Source of the DNA: Confluentibacter sediminis | Lineage (GTDB): Bacteria; Bacteroidota; Bacteroidia; Flavobacteriales; Flavobacteriaceae | Assembly: GCF_003258355.1 (NCBI RefSeq) | Contig: NZ_QKPO01000006.1 | Coordinates: 178,528 to 242,527, forward strand | Length of the DNA stretch: 64,000 nucleotides | Direction of reading: 5' to 3' | Shown here: positions 1-10,017 of the stretch, piece by piece | Layout: each line of letters begins with the position of its first letter | Numbering within the stretch: the first letter of the stretch is position 1 | Notes under the pieces: model-generated | The model's input: the letters and a program-made list of their open reading frames with translations, nothing else | The model's database searches: none | What the model was told of the DNA's origin: nothing | Translations under genes and position numbers: made by a program

Positions 1-1169
1 TTTTAGCTAAAATATTAACCAAACTAACGGCTAAACCTTCAAAATTTATAACAACCATGCTTATTGGTAACAATATAGCGTTGGTTATTTATGGATTTTT
101 TATGGGGGATTTATTGGTAAATTGGTTTCAGTCCATGTTGCCAACATCTTCTTCATTTTTAAATTATATGTTGAATGATTTGAGTTTGTTAACGCAAACT
201 GTTTTATCAACCCTACTTATTTTAATTACTGCCGAGTTTTTACCAAAAGTGTTTTTTCAAATTTATTCAAATTCGTTACTGAAAATATTTGCAATACCTG
301 CTTATGTATTTTATGTGCTGTTCACATTTATTTCAGATTTTATTATCTGGATTTCAGATTTTATTTTAAAGCATGTATTCAAAACAGAAGGTGACCAAAT
401 ACAATTGGCATTTACAAAAGTGGAATTGGGCAATTATATAAGCGAGCAAATGGAATCAGTGGAAGCTCATGAAGATGTAGATACTGAAATTCAAATATTC
501 CAAAATGCTTTAGAGTTTTCAGAAGTGAAAGCTAGAGATGTTATGGTGCCCAGAACCGAGATTATTGCTGTAGAAGTTAATGAGACGATAAAAACATTAA
601 ACGCTCTTTTTACAGAAACGGGTTGTACAAAAATTTTGGTTTATAAAGATACTATCGATGAGATTTTAGGATATGTTCATTCTTTTGAATTGTTTAAAAA
701 GCCGAAATCTATAAAATCAGTCTTATTGCCCGTCGAGTTTGTTCCAGGAACAGTTTTTATTCATGAAGTACTTAATATATTAATAAAAAAACGTAAAAGT
801 ATTGCTGTTGTTTTAGATGAATATGGAGGGACTTCTGGTATTATGACAGTAGAAGACATAATAGAAGAATTGTTTGGCGAAATTGAAGATGAACATGACA
901 GTATCGATTTAATTGAAGAAAAAATAGACACTAATTTATATAAGTTTTCCGCACGTTTGGAAGTCGATTATGTTAATGAGGCATATAAAATTAATTTGCC
1001 GGAAAGCGAAAATTATGATACCATTGGTGGATTGATAGTTGATGATACTGAAGAAATCCCTTCCCAAAACGAAATTATAGTGATAAACAATATGTTTCAG
1101 TTTACAATTTTAGAAGTATCTAACACAAAAATAGATTTAGTAGAGCTTAAAATTTTAGAAGAAGATTGA
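1..1169 (+). CDS. CNNM/CBS-domain (CorC/hemolysin-like) membrane protein, 5' partial
   Basis: The frame is open through the left window edge (codons from base 3), and the residues before the ATG at 57 continue a CNNM (DUF21) membrane domain up to an 'IGNNIA' motif, so the true start lies outside. Counting from the ATG at 57, hydrophobic helices fill about residues 1-110. A CBS pair follows at about 155-270, containing 'ARDVMVPRTEI' and 'EYGGTSGIMTVEDIIEE', and a CorC_HlyC-type transporter-associated domain sits at about 285-365. The family includes CorC, YrkA and GldE and is linked to Mg/Co efflux or, for GldE, to gliding. Nothing here shows which applies; the neighbour is a PpiD-like foldase rather than gldD or ssb, so I leave the symbol empty. 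It probably acts in the inner membrane with the CBS domains in the cytoplasm. Confidence 0.85.
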   Translation, partial: LAKILTKLTAKPSKFITTMLIGNNIALVIYGFFMGDLLVNWFQSMLPTSSSFLNYMLNDLSLLTQTVLSTLLILITAEFLPKVFFQIYSNSLLKIFAIPAYVFYVLFTFISDFIIWISDFILKHVFKTEGDQIQLAFTKVELGNYISEQMESVEAHEDVDTEIQIFQNALEFSEVKARDVMVPRTEIIAVEVNETIKTLNALFTETGCTKILVYKDTIDEILGYVHSFELFKKPKSIKSVLLPVEFVPGTVFIHEVLNILIKKRKSIAVVLDEYGGTSGIMTVEDIIEELFGEIEDEHDSIDLIEEKIDTNLYKFSARLEVDYVNEAYKINLPESENYDTIGGLIVDDTEEIPSQNEIIVINNMFQFTILEVSNTKIDLVELKILEED

Positions 1170-1355
1170 TTTCAAAACATAAAATAATTAATGCATCTTT
1201 GTGCTTTTATTATTAAATAGAAAATGGTATTTTCGCGCACGATATTTTTTTCTGATTAAAAAAGAATTAATAACATAATTTATATAATTTTTCAATTTAA
1301 TTGATTTTAACAAGTTAAATCCTGAAGAGGGTTTTTTATAAAATTTAGATGACAA

Positions 1356-3482
1356 ATGGCAGTTTTAAATAAAATTAGACAACGATCACTTATCTTAATA
1401 ATTATTATAGCATTAGCATTGTTTGCATTTGTGTTAGATGGAGTCATTAAAAATATTGGATCACCTTCTGCTAAATCTCAAAACACAGTTGGTGTTATAA
1501 ATGGTAAAGACATTACCAGGGAGGATTTTTTACAAAAAGTAGAGGCCGCCCAAAGACAAGCTGGACCTAGTGCTACTAGTAATCAAGTAATGAATAGTAT
1601 TTGGGAGCAAGAAGTGAGACAAGCCATTTTGGAAACTCAATTTGAAAAATTGGGAATGACTGTTGAAAAAGACCAAATGCGTGATGTTTTAAAAACAACT
1701 TTGGGGAGTAGCCCAGAATTTTTAAACGAGGCTGGTTTGTTTGACGAGAATAAGCTGAACGAGTATATTGCCAATTTAAAAGAAACATCTTCAGAAGCTT
1801 ACCAAAGCTGGATTAATTATGAGAAAACGTTAGCTTTGAGTGCATTACAGCAAAACTATTTTAATATGGTTAAAGCGGGCTTAACAGGTACGCTTGCCGA
1901 AGGTGAGTTGGAACATAAATTGGAAGGCAATAAAATTGATATAAAGTTTGTCCAAGTTCCATATTCTTCTATTCCAGATAGTACCGTGGTTGTTTCAAAA
2001 TCTGAGATTTCCGATTATATAAAAAAGCATGAAAAACAATATGAAGTTGAAGCGTCAACAGATATTAAATATGTTGAGTTTAAAGAAGAGGCGAGTGTAG
2101 AAGATGAAAAGGTTATTAAAGATGAACTTCAAACGTTATTAAAAGACAGACAAGAATATAACGAAGGCCTTAAAGCCAATGAAAATGTTATTGGGTTTTT
2201 AAAAACAACAGATAATGAAGACTATATAAACTCACATTCCGATATTAAATTTGATGACCGTTTTGTGTTTAAATCTGCTTTGCCATCAGTGGCGGCCGAT
2301 AGTATATTTAACCTAAGCGAAGGACAAGTTTACGGACCTTATAAAGATAACGGATATTATAAAATATCTAAATTAATAGCGGTAAAACAAGTGTCGGATT
2401 CTGCCAAGGTAAGACACATATTAATTCCATTTGTTGGAGCTACTAGAGTGGATCCAAGTGTTACTAAAACAGATGAGCAGGCAAAAGCTACCGCAGATAG
2501 TATTTATAATATTATAAAATCTGACCGTTCTAAATTTGTTGATTTATTGGATTTGTCATCTGATAAAGTTAGTAATGAAGAAGAGGGTGTGATTAAATTC
2601 TCTTATATGGATTCATTTGCGCCTGAGTTTAAAGATTTTTCATTTAATAATAAAAAGGGTGATTTACAAGTTGTAAAAACCTCTTTTGGATATCATATCA
2701 TTGAGATTTTAAGCCAAACCGAAGCAAAAAAGGCAGTCCAAGTTGGAACCATTGCTAGAAAGGTTGAGCCATCTGAGTCTACTGTAGATAAAGTATTTAG
2801 AGACGCCTCAAATTTTGAAATCGCTATTGGTAATGAAGATTTTGAAACGGTAGCAACAGAAAGTAAATATGTTGTGCGTCCTGTAAACGGCATTAAAGTT
2901 TTAGACGAGAATATACCTGGTATTGGAAGTCAAAGACCTATAGTACGTTGGGCATTTGGAGATGAGGCTAAAATAGGAGATGTAAAGCGATTCAATATTC
3001 CGAATGGTTATGCTATTGTACAATTAGTTGCAAAACATGAAAAAGGACTTATGAGTGCAGATGAAGCAACTCCTACTGTTTTACCAATTATCAGAAATGA
3101 GAAAAAAGCTGAAATTATTAGAAATAGAGTGAAAGCTACAAACTTAGAGGCTTTGGCATCTGCAGAGCATACGACAGTTAGAACAGCTTCGGCTATTAAT
3201 ATGAAAAGCCCAACCATTTCTGGAGCAGGAAGAGAGCCTTTAGTTGTGGGTGCAGCGTTTGGTTTAAAAAAAGATCAAACTTCTAAGCTAATTGATGGTA
3301 CTTTTGGTGTTTATATGGTTCAAGTAACTAAAGTGGAGCCAGCTGTTAAGTTAGATAGCTATCAAGCGGCAGCTAATAGAGTAGAACAACAAAAAGTAAA
3401 TGTGGTGTCTTCAAACTTATATAACGCTTTAAAAGAAGCTGCAGATATTGAAGATAATAGAGCTAAAACTCAAGTTCAATAA
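1356..3482 (+). CDS. Peptidylprolyl isomerase, PpiD/SurA-like, membrane-anchored
   Basis: The 708-residue protein has one N-terminal transmembrane helix (about residues 11-31, a run of Ile/Leu/Ala/Phe) followed by a SurA-N-like helical region and a parvulin rotamase at about 345-455 that begins 'AKVRHILIPF' and ends 'SFGYHIIEIL'. This is the layout of E. coli PpiD: a periplasmic chaperone and prolyl isomerase tethered to the inner membrane that helps newly exported proteins fold. A second, degenerate rotamase-like region may fill the C-terminal part. The gene stands alone, 186 bases after the CNNM gene, and is closed by a strong hairpin terminator. The start ATG at 1356 gives the basic 'NKIRQR' segment expected in front of the anchor. 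The family assignment is firm; client proteins cannot be inferred. Confidence 0.9.
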   Translation: MAVLNKIRQRSLILIIIIALALFAFVLDGVIKNIGSPSAKSQNTVGVINGKDITREDFLQKVEAAQRQAGPSATSNQVMNSIWEQEVRQAILETQFEKLGMTVEKDQMRDVLKTTLGSSPEFLNEAGLFDENKLNEYIANLKETSSEAYQSWINYEKTLALSALQQNYFNMVKAGLTGTLAEGELEHKLEGNKIDIKFVQVPYSSIPDSTVVVSKSEISDYIKKHEKQYEVEASTDIKYVEFKEEASVEDEKVIKDELQTLLKDRQEYNEGLKANENVIGFLKTTDNEDYINSHSDIKFDDRFVFKSALPSVAADSIFNLSEGQVYGPYKDNGYYKISKLIAVKQVSDSAKVRHILIPFVGATRVDPSVTKTDEQAKATADSIYNIIKSDRSKFVDLLDLSSDKVSNEEEGVIKFSYMDSFAPEFKDFSFNNKKGDLQVVKTSFGYHIIEILSQTEAKKAVQVGTIARKVEPSESTVDKVFRDASNFEIAIGNEDFETVATESKYVVRPVNGIKVLDENIPGIGSQRPIVRWAFGDEAKIGDVKRFNIPNGYAIVQLVAKHEKGLMSADEATPTVLPIIRNEKKAEIIRNRVKATNLEALASAEHTTVRTASAINMKSPTISGAGREPLVVGAAFGLKKDQTSKLIDGTFGVYMVQVTKVEPAVKLDSYQAAANRVEQQKVNVVSSNLYNALKEAADIEDNRAKTQVQ

Positions 3483-3505
3483 AAGGACAGTACATATATA
3501 AAATT

Positions 3506-3536
3506 AAAGCCTCATATTAATTATGAGGCTTTTTTT
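3506..3536 (+). terminator. Intrinsic terminator after ppiD-like gene
   Basis: An 11-bp perfect stem (3506-3516 pairing with 3522-3532) with a 5-base loop is followed by a run of T. It lies between two convergent genes and ends just at the stop codon of the minus-strand GHMP kinase gene, so it can serve the plus strand and perhaps both. Confidence 0.85.
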
Positions 3537-4464
3537 ATGTTTTGTTTTTTAGAACCATGCTATCATAAGAGATGACTGTTTCAAACCCTTTGCTCCTAAA
3601 ATAAGCCGTTGGATTACCCTTTGAGGTTGCCAAAATAAAGTCGCCACCCCAAGCACCAAGACTTTTTATCTGTCCGCTAAAATCATTAAACAAAACCTCT
3701 TTTACAGGTTGTTGTTTTATAATGTTTGAAATGATGTGTTCGTGTTTTAAAATTAAACTATCAAAATCTTCCAATGATTTGCAAGAAACCAGATGAGAGG
3801 TTATCTCATTTATTTGAATAATAGAAGACTTTATATGGGTTCTATTTTCTTTATAGTTTGAAATCCCATCCCGGCTGTTTTGTTTTTTATTCAAGTAGAC
3901 AAAATAAAGATGTTGTTTAAATAATGGGTTGAATTCAACGTCTTCAACGATTGGTTTGTCATTTTCCAAATGATAAAAAATAGGATGATTGTGTTGGGCA
4001 CACGCAATATCATAACCACTGCCACCAAACGTTTTTTCTAATAATTTATAAGCATCTATACCTGCCCAATTCGCTATGTTATTTATGAGCGTTGATGAAG
4101 TTCCAAGTCCCCAATTTTTGGGAAATGTTAAGGATGTCGTCACTTTAAATCCCCCCATGGTATTTAAAAAATCAGGATTAAGTTGTTTAGCGGTATTCAA
4201 TATTTGTACCAGTCTGTTGGAAAGGTCATTGCTTGAGACTATTGGAGATGTAATCTGTTTAATTAAAATGTCATCTTTAAACCAAAGATGTCCATTCTCA
4301 TCCAAACTTTCCCATATGAGTCTTGGTTCATCAATGGGTTCAACAATTAAAGATTGTCCATATTTAGTTGGAATGGCTAGTGATAAAGCACCATCGAGAA
4401 CCAAGTATTCTCCAGAGATTAAAAGTTTTCCGTTACTGTAATAAGGTTCGTTTAAATTAATCAT
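3535..4464 (-). CDS. GYDIA family GHMP kinase (mevalonate/phosphomevalonate kinase-like)
   Basis: A 309-residue GHMP-superfamily kinase. The ATP-binding motif 'NWGLGTSSTLINNIA' is at about residues 114-128, and the family-naming 'GGSGYDIACAQ' is at about 146-156. An N-terminal 'ISGEYLVLDGALSLAIP' matches the start of mevalonate and phosphomevalonate kinases. GYDIA proteins are found in Bacteroidota beside HMG-CoA reductase, as here: the start overlaps the stop of the reductase gene by 8 bases, so the two are co-transcribed and probably translationally coupled. The likely role is phosphorylation of a mevalonate-pathway intermediate in the cytoplasm. The exact substrate is not proven by the sequence. 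Confidence 0.85.
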   Translation of the reverse strand: MINLNEPYYSNGKLLISGEYLVLDGALSLAIPTKYGQSLIVEPIDEPRLIWESLDENGHLWFKDDILIKQITSPIVSSNDLSNRLVQILNTAKQLNPDFLNTMGGFKVTTSLTFPKNWGLGTSSTLINNIANWAGIDAYKLLEKTFGGSGYDIACAQHNHPIFYHLENDKPIVEDVEFNPLFKQHLYFVYLNKKQNSRDGISNYKENRTHIKSSIIQINEITSHLVSCKSLEDFDSLILKHEHIISNIIKQQPVKEVLFNDFSGQIKSLGAWGGDFILATSKGNPTAYFRSKGFETVISYDSMVLKNKT

Positions 4465-5785
4465 CTATACGCATTCTTAAATGTGCTAAAGTATCGGCAA
4501 CAGCATTAAAACTAACCGTATTTGTTTTAAAATGTTCAATTAAAATAGCTTTCTCGGCATCATTGGCATTGAATTGATTTAGAATGTTCATTAAATGCAT
4601 TTTCATGTGTCCTTGTTGAATGCCAGTAGTGGTAAGCGAACGTAAAGCTGCAAAATTTTGAGCCAATCCAGCAACCGCAACTATTTGCATGAGCTCTTTA
4701 GCGGATGGTTTCTTTAGCATGTCCAAAGCCAATTTCACCAAAGGGTGTAAGCCGGTAAGTCCACCAACTGTTCCTAAAGCTAAAGGTATTTCTAGCCAAA
4801 ACGTAAATATGCCATTTTCAATTTTGGCATGTGTTAAACTGCTATAGATGCCGTTTCTGGAAGCATAGGCATGCACACCAGCTTCAACGGCTCTAAAATC
4901 GTTCCCTGTGGCTAAAACAACCGCATCAATCCCATTCATAATACCTTTATTATGGGTTACGGCTCGATAAGGTTCTATTTCTGCAATTTGTATGGCTTGA
5001 AGAAATTTGTTGGCAAACTCTTCCCCAGAGAAAGCATCACTATCGCTTAAATCTTCAACCTTGCAACTGACTTCTGCACGTACCAAACAATCTGGAACAT
5101 AATTGGATAAAATACTCATCACTATGTGAATATTCTTTTCATCTTCAGTAAAACCATTAAACAATAAAGCTTCGCTTTTAAAAGTTTTAGCAAATTGTTC
5201 TAAACAGGAATTAATAAAGTTAGCACCCATGGCATCTAGAGTTTCAAAAGAGGCATGAAGTTGGTAATACCCTTTTATGTTTTGTGTTTTATCACGTAAT
5301 TCAATATCTAAAATACCACCACCACGTAATTCCATATTTTTTGTAATGGGCTTACAGTCTTCAATAAGTTTTGATTTTATAGAGGTAAAAAAATCTTTTA
5401 ATGCATCTTTCCTACCATGATAGATAAGATGAACTTGACCAATTTTGGTAGTAGAAATAACATGTGTTTTAAATCCGCCTCTGTCTAACCAAAATTTAGC
5501 AGCTTTGCTAGCGGCTGCTACTACCGAACTCTCTTCAATAGCCATAGGAATGGTATATAACTTGCCGTTAATTAAAAAATTAGGAGCCACACCAAAAGGT
5601 AGATAGTAGTTGGTTATGGTGTTTTCAATAAACTCATCGTGAAGCTGTTGTAATTTTTCATCAGAGTTCCAATACTGTTTTAAAATATGTTCAGCATCAT
5701 GGGAACTTGAAAAATAAGTCTCAACAATCCAATCTATTTTTTTGGATTTAGAAAGTTTAGAAAAACCAGAAATAGTTTTACTCAT
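4457..5785 (-). CDS. mvaA: Hydroxymethylglutaryl-CoA reductase, class II
   Basis: Converts HMG-CoA to mevalonate with a nicotinamide cofactor, the committing step of the mevalonate route to isoprenoids. Class II hallmarks are visible: 'EESSVVAAASKAAKFW' near residue 85, 'ATGNDFRAVEAGVHAYASRNG' near 305, 'TVGGLTGLHPLVKLALDML' near 340 and 'GIQQGHMKMH' near 395, whose His is the usual catalytic base. I chose the ATG at 5785 (442 residues). A longer reading could start with TTG at 5806, but a -7 promoter element (TATCTTTG read on the minus strand, 5811-5804) covers that codon and would put the transcript start inside it. The gene forms a two-gene operon with the GYDIA kinase. Confidence 0.92.
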   Translation of the reverse strand: MSKTISGFSKLSKSKKIDWIVETYFSSSHDAEHILKQYWNSDEKLQQLHDEFIENTITNYYLPFGVAPNFLINGKLYTIPMAIEESSVVAAASKAAKFWLDRGGFKTHVISTTKIGQVHLIYHGRKDALKDFFTSIKSKLIEDCKPITKNMELRGGGILDIELRDKTQNIKGYYQLHASFETLDAMGANFINSCLEQFAKTFKSEALLFNGFTEDEKNIHIVMSILSNYVPDCLVRAEVSCKVEDLSDSDAFSGEEFANKFLQAIQIAEIEPYRAVTHNKGIMNGIDAVVLATGNDFRAVEAGVHAYASRNGIYSSLTHAKIENGIFTFWLEIPLALGTVGGLTGLHPLVKLALDMLKKPSAKELMQIVAVAGLAQNFAALRSLTTTGIQQGHMKMHLMNILNQFNANDAEKAILIEHFKTNTVSFNAVADTLAHLRMRIDD

Positions 5786-5803
5786 AGCAGCATTATTACG
5801 GGG

Positions 5804-5811
5804 CAAAGATA
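5804..5811 (-). promoter_or_regulatory. -7 promoter element of the mvaA-GYDIA operon
   Basis: Reads TATCTTTG on the minus strand, a perfect match to the Bacteroidota -7 consensus TAnnTTTG, about 20 bases upstream of the chosen ATG. No clear -33 TTG is seen. It helps decide the start codon of the reductase gene. Confidence 0.5.
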
Positions 5812-6015
5812 CTATTCTTGAAAAGAAATTATAATATCTTGTTTTTATTGACTTATTTATCGACTGAAATTACCGTTTTTTGCATAATTTTTAGTAAACT
5901 TGAAAACTTTTAATAATACATCAACGATTATTTAAAATTGGCAAGATTATTATAATGTGAAATCTTATGTTTCATAGCGTTAAGAGTAAAAATTTATATT
6001 TATCTAGATTATTTT

Positions 6016-7569
6016 ATGACAGAAACCATACTTAAACCACATCAAAAAGAGCTGTTTGGACATCCTAAAGGTCTATTTATTCTCTTTTTTACCGAAATGT
6101 GGGAGCGCTTTTCTTACTACGGGATGCGTGCATTATTAACACTTTATTTAGTTGAAAAAACAACATCAGATAATCCAGGCTTAGGTTGGTTAGATTCAAA
6201 ATCCATAATGCTTTATGGCTGGTACACCATGTTAGTGTATGTCATGTCCATACCTGGAGGTATTTTGGCCGATAAAGTTTTAGGGCAGAAAAAAGCGGTA
6301 TTATATGGTGCTTTAACTTTAGTTGCAGGACATGGTATTTTAGCTATTGATGAAATGTGGGCTTTTTATACAGGTTTGGCACTCATTATTCTTGGGGTAG
6401 GATTGTTAAAGCCTAATATTTCTACAATGGTAGGTGGATTGTATAAGCAAGGAGATATTAGAAGAGACAAAGGATTTAGTATTTTTTATATAGGTATTAA
6501 TTTAGGGTCATTATTAGCGACCTTTATAGTTGGCTATGTTGGAGAAAAGATTGGATGGCATTTTGGTTTTGGACTTGCTGGAATTGCCATGTTATTGGGT
6601 CTTATCGTATATTTATATGGTCAAAAGTATTTGGTAAATGTTGGTAACAAGCCGACTGAGGAAGATAAAAGAAATGATGTTTCTATACCAAGATTAATGG
6701 GCGATTTAATTACATCTCCCATCAATCTTGCTATTGTTGTTTTAATTATTATTTATGCGATTTATGCGGGATTTACATATGATGGTGTAGATAGTTGGGG
6801 GTATACAGTGCTGTATATTTTTATTGCACTGGTAGCAGGTATAATGATGATGATTTATAAAAATTTAAATTCTCAAGTTTCTAAAGATCGATACTTAGTT
6901 CTTTTATTATCGTTTTTAATTGTTATCGTTTTTTGGGGAGCCTTTGAGCAGGCGGGAGGATTGATGAGCATTTATACGAAAACAAATACAGATCGAATGT
7001 TGTTAGGTTGGGAGATTCCAGCTACCTGGTTTCAAGGCTTAAACGCGGGATTTATAATCATTTTTGCAACATTCGTTGCGGGATATTGGGCTAAAAGAAA
7101 ATTAAAAGGAAAAGAAGCATCTTCCTTATTCAAAATGGCTATCGGTACTATGATAATGGGATTGGGTTTTGTTTTCATGATTTTTGCAGCATCAGAATAT
7201 AACGCTAAAGGTAGTTCGGGAATGCAATGGTTGATCTTGGCATATTTATTTCACACAATTGGAGAACTGTGTTCTTCACCAGTGGCGTTGTCATTTATAA
7301 CTAAATTAGCACCTGTAAAATATGCATCATTAATGATGGGAGTTTATTTTGCTGCTACAGGTTTAGGGAATAAAGTAGCAGGAGTTATTGGAGAGTCAGC
7401 CTCAGAGTTTGGTGAATATGCTATATTTTCTGGTATAACAATATTTACGGTACTCTTTGGATTGTTAGTGATCTTATTATTAAAGCCACTTAAACGATTA
7501 ACACATGGTGCAGAAGATAACGAACGTATTATTGATGAAGCTGAAGGTTTTGAATTAACCGACAATTAA
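6016..7569 (+). CDS. POT family proton-coupled peptide transporter (1)
   Basis: A 517-residue protein with about 12-14 hydrophobic segments and the POT/PTR2 signature near the N-terminus: 'FFTEMWERFSYYGMRALL' (the ExxERF motif, proton-coupling site) at about residues 23-40. The second PTR2 motif region, 'FSIFYIGINLGSLLATFIVG', is at about 155-175. It imports di- and tripeptides across the inner membrane driven by protons, like DtpT of Lactococcus. A close paralogue begins 23 bases downstream, so the pair is probably one transcription unit. Tandem POT genes are common in flavobacteria that live on protein. Substrate range cannot be read from the sequence. Confidence 0.92.
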   Translation: MTETILKPHQKELFGHPKGLFILFFTEMWERFSYYGMRALLTLYLVEKTTSDNPGLGWLDSKSIMLYGWYTMLVYVMSIPGGILADKVLGQKKAVLYGALTLVAGHGILAIDEMWAFYTGLALIILGVGLLKPNISTMVGGLYKQGDIRRDKGFSIFYIGINLGSLLATFIVGYVGEKIGWHFGFGLAGIAMLLGLIVYLYGQKYLVNVGNKPTEEDKRNDVSIPRLMGDLITSPINLAIVVLIIIYAIYAGFTYDGVDSWGYTVLYIFIALVAGIMMMIYKNLNSQVSKDRYLVLLLSFLIVIVFWGAFEQAGGLMSIYTKTNTDRMLLGWEIPATWFQGLNAGFIIIFATFVAGYWAKRKLKGKEASSLFKMAIGTMIMGLGFVFMIFAASEYNAKGSSGMQWLILAYLFHTIGELCSSPVALSFITKLAPVKYASLMMGVYFAATGLGNKVAGVIGESASEFGEYAIFSGITIFTVLFGLLVILLLKPLKRLTHGAEDNERIIDEAEGFELTDN

Positions 7570-7592
7570 CATTTTAAAATTAAAACTAAAAT

Positions 7593-9371
7593 ATGACTGA
7601 GAATTCTACCGACCAATATTTTAAGAATAATGTTCTAGGGCATCCTGCTGGATTATTTGTATTATTTTTTACAGAAATGTGGGAGCGCTTCTCGTTTTAT
7701 GGAATGCGAGTTCTATTGGTTAATTTTTTGACTTTTACGGTTATAGGTTCTAATCCGGGTTGGGGTTGGTCTGCTGAAAATGCAGGGGCTTTATTTGGTA
7801 CCTATGCCATGTTACTTTATATTACTCCAATAATAGGTGGGATTATAGCTGATAAGATTACAGGATATCGTTGGGCAGTTGTTATAGGGTCTTTGATTAT
7901 GGCTTCTGGACATGCCTGTATGGCGATAGAAACAGAGTTTACTTTGTATTTGGGCTTAGGTTTACTAGTTATTGGTACAGGTTTTTTTAAGCCAAATATT
8001 ACGTCGATAATTTCGGAAATGTATAAACATAATGAAGAAAAAAAGGATGGAGCTTATACCATTTTTTATATGGGAGTTAATGCAGGAGCTTTTTTTGGTA
8101 TGATGCTTTGTGGATATTTAGCAGAAAAAATAGGTTGGTCATATGGTTTTGGCTTAGCTGGAATATTTATGCTTTTAGGAACCTTACAATTTTGGCTGTC
8201 CGGTAATTTATTTGGCGATATAGGGAAAAAACCGGCTAAGATTCATGAAATGGAAGACTTGCAGGATGCTGATAATAGTATGGCGGAAATCACCCAAGAT
8301 AAAGAAATAGAAAAGCAAAATCCATTTACAACTTTGGACAAAATATTGATAGGTGTTTCTTCAATCATAGGCTTAGAATATGCCATTAATGATCCCATGT
8401 CTAAAATTGCAGGCATTGATATGTTTTCCTATTTCCAAATAGGGCAATTTGAAGGGCAATATGTTGCTGTGCTAGTGGCGTTAGGATTGTTTTTGTTTTT
8501 AGTTATAAGTAGAATTTTAAGATACACAGCGATTGTTCGTGATAGAATGCTTGCTTTTATAATTTTTGCTTTTTTTACAGTGTTTTTTTGGTTGTCTTTT
8601 GAACAGGGAGCCTCGTCTTTAGTCTTGTTTGCTAGAGATAATGTAGATCGTGTATTAACAGGTGAATCCGCTCTTATTTTTAATATCGTAAATGCTTTAT
8701 TGACCGTTATTCCATTATTGATAATTACTTATGTTTTATATGATTTATGGCGTAAGACCTTTAAAATAATACCGTACTCTAACATTGTTTTGGCTATTTG
8801 TTTTTTATGCATGTGGGGAATTGTAGTGTGGATGCTGAATAGAGAGTTTTCTGCAGATGTTTCAGAAATAACGGTGTCTTGGTTTAGTATTCTTAATTCT
8901 TTTTTCATCATTGTATTTGCGTCATTTTTTTCTAAATGGTTTGAAAGTAAATACAATCCATCAGCGGCAGCTAAATATGCACTAGGCTTAATCATTATGG
9001 CTATAGGTTTTGGCTTATTAGCATTTGGGGCGTATGGAGTTCATGAAGGAGTAAAAGTTAGTATGATATGGCTCATATTGGCTTACTTATTCCATACACT
9101 TGGAGAATTGTGCTTATCTCCTGTTGGTCTATCATATGTTAGCAAACTAGTGCCTGCAAGAATGATCGCCTTAATGTTTGGTATGTGGTATTTAGCTATT
9201 GCTATAGGAAATAAGTTGGCAGCGGTATTAGGTGGGCAAATTGAAAATATAACCAAGCAGTATAGTCTATCGACTTTTTTCCTTATTTTTACTATCGTTC
9301 CAATTACAGCAGGATTAGTGATTTTTGCCTTAAATCCAATGCTTAAAAAACTCATGCATGGTGTTCGTTAA
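7593..9371 (+). CDS. POT family proton-coupled peptide transporter (2)
   Basis: A 592-residue paralogue of the preceding gene with the same 'FFTEMWERFSFYGMRVLL' motif at about residues 24-41 and 'YTIFYMGVNAGAFFGMMLCG' at about 153-172. It is some 75 residues longer because of a charged cytoplasmic insert at about 215-250 ('HEMEDLQDADNSMAEITQDKEIEKQ') and extra membrane segments in the second half. Its role is proton-driven oligopeptide uptake at the inner membrane. The gene follows the first transporter with 23 bases between, which suggests co-transcription and an old tandem duplication. The two have diverged enough to differ in substrate preference, which is an inference only. Confidence 0.92.
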   Translation: MTENSTDQYFKNNVLGHPAGLFVLFFTEMWERFSFYGMRVLLVNFLTFTVIGSNPGWGWSAENAGALFGTYAMLLYITPIIGGIIADKITGYRWAVVIGSLIMASGHACMAIETEFTLYLGLGLLVIGTGFFKPNITSIISEMYKHNEEKKDGAYTIFYMGVNAGAFFGMMLCGYLAEKIGWSYGFGLAGIFMLLGTLQFWLSGNLFGDIGKKPAKIHEMEDLQDADNSMAEITQDKEIEKQNPFTTLDKILIGVSSIIGLEYAINDPMSKIAGIDMFSYFQIGQFEGQYVAVLVALGLFLFLVISRILRYTAIVRDRMLAFIIFAFFTVFFWLSFEQGASSLVLFARDNVDRVLTGESALIFNIVNALLTVIPLLIITYVLYDLWRKTFKIIPYSNIVLAICFLCMWGIVVWMLNREFSADVSEITVSWFSILNSFFIIVFASFFSKWFESKYNPSAAAKYALGLIIMAIGFGLLAFGAYGVHEGVKVSMIWLILAYLFHTLGELCLSPVGLSYVSKLVPARMIALMFGMWYLAIAIGNKLAAVLGGQIENITKQYSLSTFFLIFTIVPITAGLVIFALNPMLKKLMHGVR

Positions 9372-9459
9372 TCGAAAAAATAGTTAAAATATAATCAAAA
9401 AAGCCCATAATAGGAGTGGATTTTGTAATTTCGGAACAAATATTGCAACTAAGACTAGT

Positions 9460-10014
9460 ATGAAATATATAAAATACATATTCCTTTTCATTGTTTTAAT
9501 TTCAGTTAAAGGACAAGCGCAAGAAATAAAATGGATGTCTTTGGGAGAAGCTATGGCACTTCAAAAAGAAAATCCAAAAAAGATTATGATGGATGTTTAC
9601 ACCAATTGGTGTGGGCCTTGTAAGATGTTAGACAAAAATACCTTTCATAATAAAGATGTGGTAGATTATGTGAATAAAAATTATTATGCTGTTAAGTTCA
9701 ACGGAGAAGGTAATGATGTTATTGAATTTAATGGTAACACCTTTAAGAATCCTGGTTATGATGCTTCAAGAGCCAATAGTCGTAATTCTGCACATCAATT
9801 AGCCAGTTATCTTCAAATTAGTGCATATCCAACCATTGTGTTTTTTGATGAAAAAGCAGGGGTTATAGCCCCCATTCGTGGTTATCAAACCCCTCCACAA
9901 TTAGAATTATACTTAAAGTTGTTTAAGGATGATGCGCATAAAACAATTGATACTCAAGAAAAATTCAATGCTTATTACAAAGCTTTTTCCCCACAATTTG
10001 TTGACAGTCAATAA
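9460..10014 (+). CDS. Exported thioredoxin-family protein
   Basis: A 184-residue protein starting with a signal peptide (about residues 1-20, ending 'VKGQAQ'), then a thioredoxin-like fold with the redox motif 'WCGPCK' at about 49-54 and a cis-Pro region 'ISAYPTIVFFD' at about 124-134. Proteins of this type act in the periplasm as thiol-disulfide reductases. This one resembles the DUF255/thioredoxin_7-like group in which the active-site motif is preceded by 'KIMMDVYTNW'. It is monocistronic: 88 bases after the transporter pair and convergent with comEC, whose stop lies only 3 bases away. The redox partner is unknown. Confidence 0.85.
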   Translation: MKYIKYIFLFIVLISVKGQAQEIKWMSLGEAMALQKENPKKIMMDVYTNWCGPCKMLDKNTFHNKDVVDYVNKNYYAVKFNGEGNDVIEFNGNTFKNPGYDASRANSRNSAHQLASYLQISAYPTIVFFDEKAGVIAPIRGYQTPPQLELYLKLFKDDAHKTIDTQEKFNAYYKAFSPQFVDSQ

Positions 10015-10017
10015 TTC

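Noticed and set aside
5786..5806. Longer HMG-CoA reductase start at TTG 5806.
   Set aside because: The codon overlaps a -7 promoter element, and the extra residues are not part of the family's N-terminus.
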